This document shows, one piece after another, positions 6,690 to 8,425 of a DNA stretch of 8,425 bases. The DNA lies in contig VAYX01000025.1 of the NCBI GenBank assembly GCA_005885325.1, forward strand, positions 5,732 to 14,156, written 5' to 3'. Numbering within the stretch: position 1 is the stretch's first letter; every line of letters begins with the position of its first letter. This stretch comes from Actinomycetota bacterium. GTDB taxonomy: Bacteria; Actinomycetota; UBA4738; HRBIN12. A program made the translations under genes and the position numbers. The notes beneath the pieces were generated by a model. It was not told where the DNA came from. It was given only the letters and a program-made list of their open reading frames with translations, and made no database searches.

Positions 6690-8123
6690 ATGTCCCGGCC
6701 GTTCGCGCTGCCCGACCTTGGTGAGGGCCTGACCGAGGCCGAGATCGTCAAGGTCCTCGTCCGCGAGGGCGACGTGATCGCCGAGGACGCGCCTTTGATC
6801 GAGGTCGAGACCGACAAGGCTACCGTCGAGATTCCTTCTCCCTTCTCCGGACGCGTGTCCGGCATTCATGTTCAGCCTGGGCAGACTGTGAAGGTTGGGC
6901 ATGTCCTGGTCACGTTCGACGATGCCGCGGTGGTGACGGCAGGGCGAGGAGGCGGGGGGAGCCTGCCGAAACCTGAGAACTACGACAGGTTTCGGCAGGC
7001 TCCCCCCGCCTCCCCGCCCCGCCGGGAACCCGCGGTGGCTGCCGACGCGAGCCCGTCCTCTCGGGCTGCGATCACGCAGGGGCGCGGGACGGCGTCGGGG
7101 ACAGTGACGGGTTCGAGCGGCGCGAGCAGCGGAGCGGGGACGGGTTCGGCGGGCGCGAGCGGAGGAGCGGATGGGGCCGTGCGGGTGGGCCCGGTGCCGG
7201 CGACGCCCGCTACTCGGCGGCTGGCGCGGGAGCTGGGGGTCGATCTCGGGAGCGTGAGGGCGACCGGGCCGGGCGGGCGCGTGACCGACGACGACGTGCG
7301 GGCAGCCAGCGGGGGGACCGAGCCCCGGACGGCGCCGGAGCCGGCCGCGGAGCACGCCGCCCCGGCCAAGCCGCTCAAGACGCTCAGTGCGGAGCCGGTG
7401 CTGCCGAGGTTCGAGCAGTGGGGGCCGGTGGAGCGACAGCCCCTGTCGCACCTGCGCCGCACCATCGCCGAGCGCATGACGCTCTCCGCCACCGTCGTCC
7501 CCCACGTGACGCACTTCGACCGGGTCGACGTGACCGAGCTCGACGCGATCATCCGCCGCAACGTCGAGGCGGCGCGCGAGCGCGGCCTCGTCCTGACGCT
7601 GACGAGCTTTCTCCTGAAGGCGGCCGCGCTCGCGCTGCGGGAGCACCCGACATTCAACGCCAGTCTCGACGCGGCGGCGGGCGAGCTGATCGTCAAGCGC
7701 TACTGCCATCTCGGCGTGGCGGTGGCGACCGAGCGCGGCCTGATCGTCCCGGTCATCCGCGACGTCGACAAGAAGCCCCTCGTCGAGCTGCAGCGCGAGC
7801 TGGCGGCGCTCGCGCAGCGCGTTCGCGAGGGCAAAGCCACGCTCGAGGACCTGCGCGGGGGGACCTTCACCATCACCAATCTCGGCGCGCTCGGCGGAAC
7901 CGGCGCGATCCCGATCATCAACTACCCCGAGGTGGCCATCCTCGGTGTCTCGCGCGCGCGCGAGGAGCCGGTCGTGCAGGATGGCCGGATCGTGCCGCGC
8001 ACGCTGCTGCCGATCTCGCTCACGTTCGACCACCGCGTCGCGGACGGCGCCGACGGCGCCCGGTTCACGGCGGCAATCGTTCGGCGACTCGAGCGTCCCG
8101 AGCAGCTCCTGCTCGAGTGGTAA
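6690..8123 (+). CDS. pdhC: 2-oxoacid dehydrogenase E2, dihydrolipoyllysine acetyltransferase, with palindromic insert in linker
   Basis: E2 core of the complex: carries the acyl group on lipoyl-lysine and transfers it to CoA. 477 residues in standard order. Residues 2-77 are one lipoyl domain with the lipoylation site Lys43 in ETDKATVEIPS. About 85-165 is a Gly/Ala/Ser/Pro linker with a 28-bp-arm inverted repeat (residues 87-108) and an 11-residue tandem repeat (140-161). About 168-205 is the peripheral-subunit-binding domain (ATPATRRLARELGVDLG, ATGPGGRVTDDDV). About 205-245 is a second linker. About 248-477 is the catalytic domain with DHRVADGADGARF: His448 and Asp452 are the conserved catalytic pair. 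ATG 6690 lies 3 bp after the E1 beta stop (TGAGGT between stop and start), giving probable coupled translation. The E3 gene is not downstream. Family assignment is secure; pyruvate specificity is inferred from the neighbouring E1 genes. Confidence 0.94.
   Translation: MSRPFALPDLGEGLTEAEIVKVLVREGDVIAEDAPLIEVETDKATVEIPSPFSGRVSGIHVQPGQTVKVGHVLVTFDDAAVVTAGRGGGGSLPKPENYDRFRQAPPASPPRREPAVAADASPSSRAAITQGRGTASGTVTGSSGASSGAGTGSAGASGGADGAVRVGPVPATPATRRLARELGVDLGSVRATGPGGRVTDDDVRAASGGTEPRTAPEPAAEHAAPAKPLKTLSAEPVLPRFEQWGPVERQPLSHLRRTIAERMTLSATVVPHVTHFDRVDVTELDAIIRRNVEAARERGLVLTLTSFLLKAAALALREHPTFNASLDAAAGELIVKRYCHLGVAVATERGLIVPVIRDVDKKPLVELQRELAALAQRVREGKATLEDLRGGTFTITNLGALGGTGAIPIINYPEVAILGVSRAREEPVVQDGRIVPRTLLPISLTFDHRVADGADGARFTAAIVRRLERPEQLLLEW
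6948..7013. repeat. Perfect 28-bp inverted repeat (66-bp hairpin) inside the E2 linker
   Basis: Arms 6948-6975 and 6986-7013 are perfect inverted copies around a 10-nt loop. The whole unit is 66 bp, exactly 22 codons, and encodes GGGGSLPKP ... RFRQAPPAS at residues 87-108, right after the lipoyl domain. The outer ends GAGGCGGG (6949-6956) and CCCGCCTC (7005-7012) are the same as those of the inverted repeat in ligD. It is no terminator: it lies inside the gene and has no T-tract. Confidence 0.93.
7107..7172 (+). repeat. Imperfect 33-bp tandem repeat in the E2 linker
   Basis: Two adjacent 33-bp units (7107-7139, 7140-7172) each begin ACGGGTTCG and share GGCGCGAGC and GGAGCG at the same offsets; most differences are confined to three codons. 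They encode TGSSGASSGAG and TGSAGASGGAD. The unit length keeps the frame, so copy number could vary and lengthen or shorten the swinging-arm linker. Confidence 0.75.
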
Positions 8124-8126
8124 AGT
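8121..8126 (+). promoter_or_regulatory. Weak candidate -10 for the methyltransferase gene
   Basis: TAAAGT overlaps the TAA stop of the E2 gene and lies 10 nt before ATG 8137. It fits TANNNT but matches the consensus at only four positions and has no -35 partner. It is listed because it follows the spacing seen at the other transcript-leading genes. Confidence 0.18.
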
Positions 8127-8136
8127 TGAGCCGGCC

Positions 8137-8425
8137 ATGACTGAGGCGCGCAAAGACACCTGGTCGAGCGGTGACGCCTACGAGCCCTACGTCGGGCGCT
8201 GGAGCCGGCTCGTGGCGCGTGATTTCGTCGGCTGGCTCGGGTTGCCCGACGACCTGCGCTGGCTCGACGTCGGCTGCGGCACCGGCGCCCTCTCCGAGAC
8301 CATCGTCGCGCGGTGCTCGCCGAGCGCGGTCGTCGGCATCGACCGGTCCGAGGAGTATCTCGCGTACGCCCGCGCGCGCGTGACCGACCCGCGCGTCACC
8401 TTCAAGATCGGCGACGCTCAGGCGC
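8137..8425 (+). CDS. Class I SAM-dependent methyltransferase, N-terminal 96 residues (cut by window)
   Basis: The open frame runs from ATG 8137 off the right edge. Motif I for S-adenosylmethionine binding is clear, WLDVGCGTGAL at residues 42-52, followed by VVGIDRS (66-71) with Asp69 in the usual position for the ribose hydroxyls, and by FKIGDAQA at the edge where the adenine-binding acidic motif falls. The start MTEARKDTWSSGDAYEPYVGRWSRLVAR resembles small-molecule methyltransferases of the Methyltransf_11/25 type. The substrate cannot be told. It begins 13 bp after the E2 stop on the same strand, so it may be co-transcribed or use the TAAAGT hexamer at 8121-8126. No functional link to the dehydrogenase complex is evident. 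Confidence 0.85.
   Translation, partial: MTEARKDTWSSGDAYEPYVGRWSRLVARDFVGWLGLPDDLRWLDVGCGTGALSETIVARCSPSAVVGIDRSEEYLAYARARVTDPRVTFKIGDAQA

Noticed and set aside
6948..7013. Hairpin as rho-independent terminator
   Set aside because: It lies early inside the E2 gene, has no T-tract, and the downstream domains are intact and in frame.
8124..8136. Terminator between the E2 and methyltransferase genes
   Set aside because: Only 13 bp with no inverted repeat.
4400..8159. Long minus-strand open frames opposite the pyruvate dehydrogenase genes
   Set aside because: Antisense to E1 alpha, E1 beta and E2, which have full catalytic motifs. No independent domain is seen in the minus frames.
1..8425. tRNA, rRNA, CRISPR array, insertion sequence or phage genes
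   Set aside because: No cloverleaf, rRNA motif, regularly spaced repeats or transposase/integrase motif was found by eye.

Overview
This is a high-GC bacterial window with dense genes, very short spacers and GTG as an alternative start. It carries two conserved modules and one partial gene. The base composition, the Ku/LigD repair pair and the two-subunit E1 pyruvate dehydrogenase fit an environmental lineage with a GC-rich genome, such as Rokubacteria/Methylomirabilota or a deltaproteobacterium-like group. The sequence alone does not fix the taxon, and no marker gene is present.

Layout. Minus strand, 1-3609: a CPBP-family (Abi/CAAX-like) membrane protease (2152-3609) is followed, with an 8-nt stop/start overlap, by ligD (1-2159). 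ligD encodes a multidomain non-homologous end-joining ligase in the order phosphoesterase, ligase, polymerase, and its polymerase domain runs off the left edge. Plus strand, 3652-4518: ku, divergent from the protease-ligD pair across about 42 bp. Plus strand, 4559-8123: three tightly packed genes for pyruvate dehydrogenase E1 alpha, E1 beta and the E2 acyltransferase (gaps of 4 and 3 nt). Plus strand, 8137 to the right edge: the first 96 residues of a class I SAM-dependent methyltransferase. No intergenic stretch exceeds about 42 bp. No RNA gene, CRISPR array, transposase or convincing terminator was seen.

How the genes work together. Ku binds DNA double-strand ends and recruits LigD, which processes, fills and seals them, so the left half is a complete two-protein NHEJ locus apart from the window cut. 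The right half encodes the E1 and E2 parts of a 2-oxoacid dehydrogenase complex (pyruvate to acetyl-CoA). The E3 subunit is not in view.

The most unusual feature is a pair of long, near-perfect inverted repeats that lie inside coding sequence, each exactly in a flexible linker between domains. One is in ligD between ligase and polymerase (31-bp perfect arms). The other is in the E2 gene between the lipoyl and E1/E3-binding domains (28-bp perfect arms, 10-nt loop, 66 bp = 22 codons in total). Both have the same outer ends (GAGGCGGG ... CCCGCCTC). The E2 copy is phased so that either orientation reads almost the same peptide. This looks like an in-gene palindromic element tolerated in protein linkers, comparable in concept to the palindromic elements known inside Rickettsia genes. 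A second pattern is that each gene that could lead a transcript has a TANNNT -10-like hexamer just upstream of its start codon and no good Shine-Dalgarno sequence, which suggests leaderless or nearly leaderless mRNAs.
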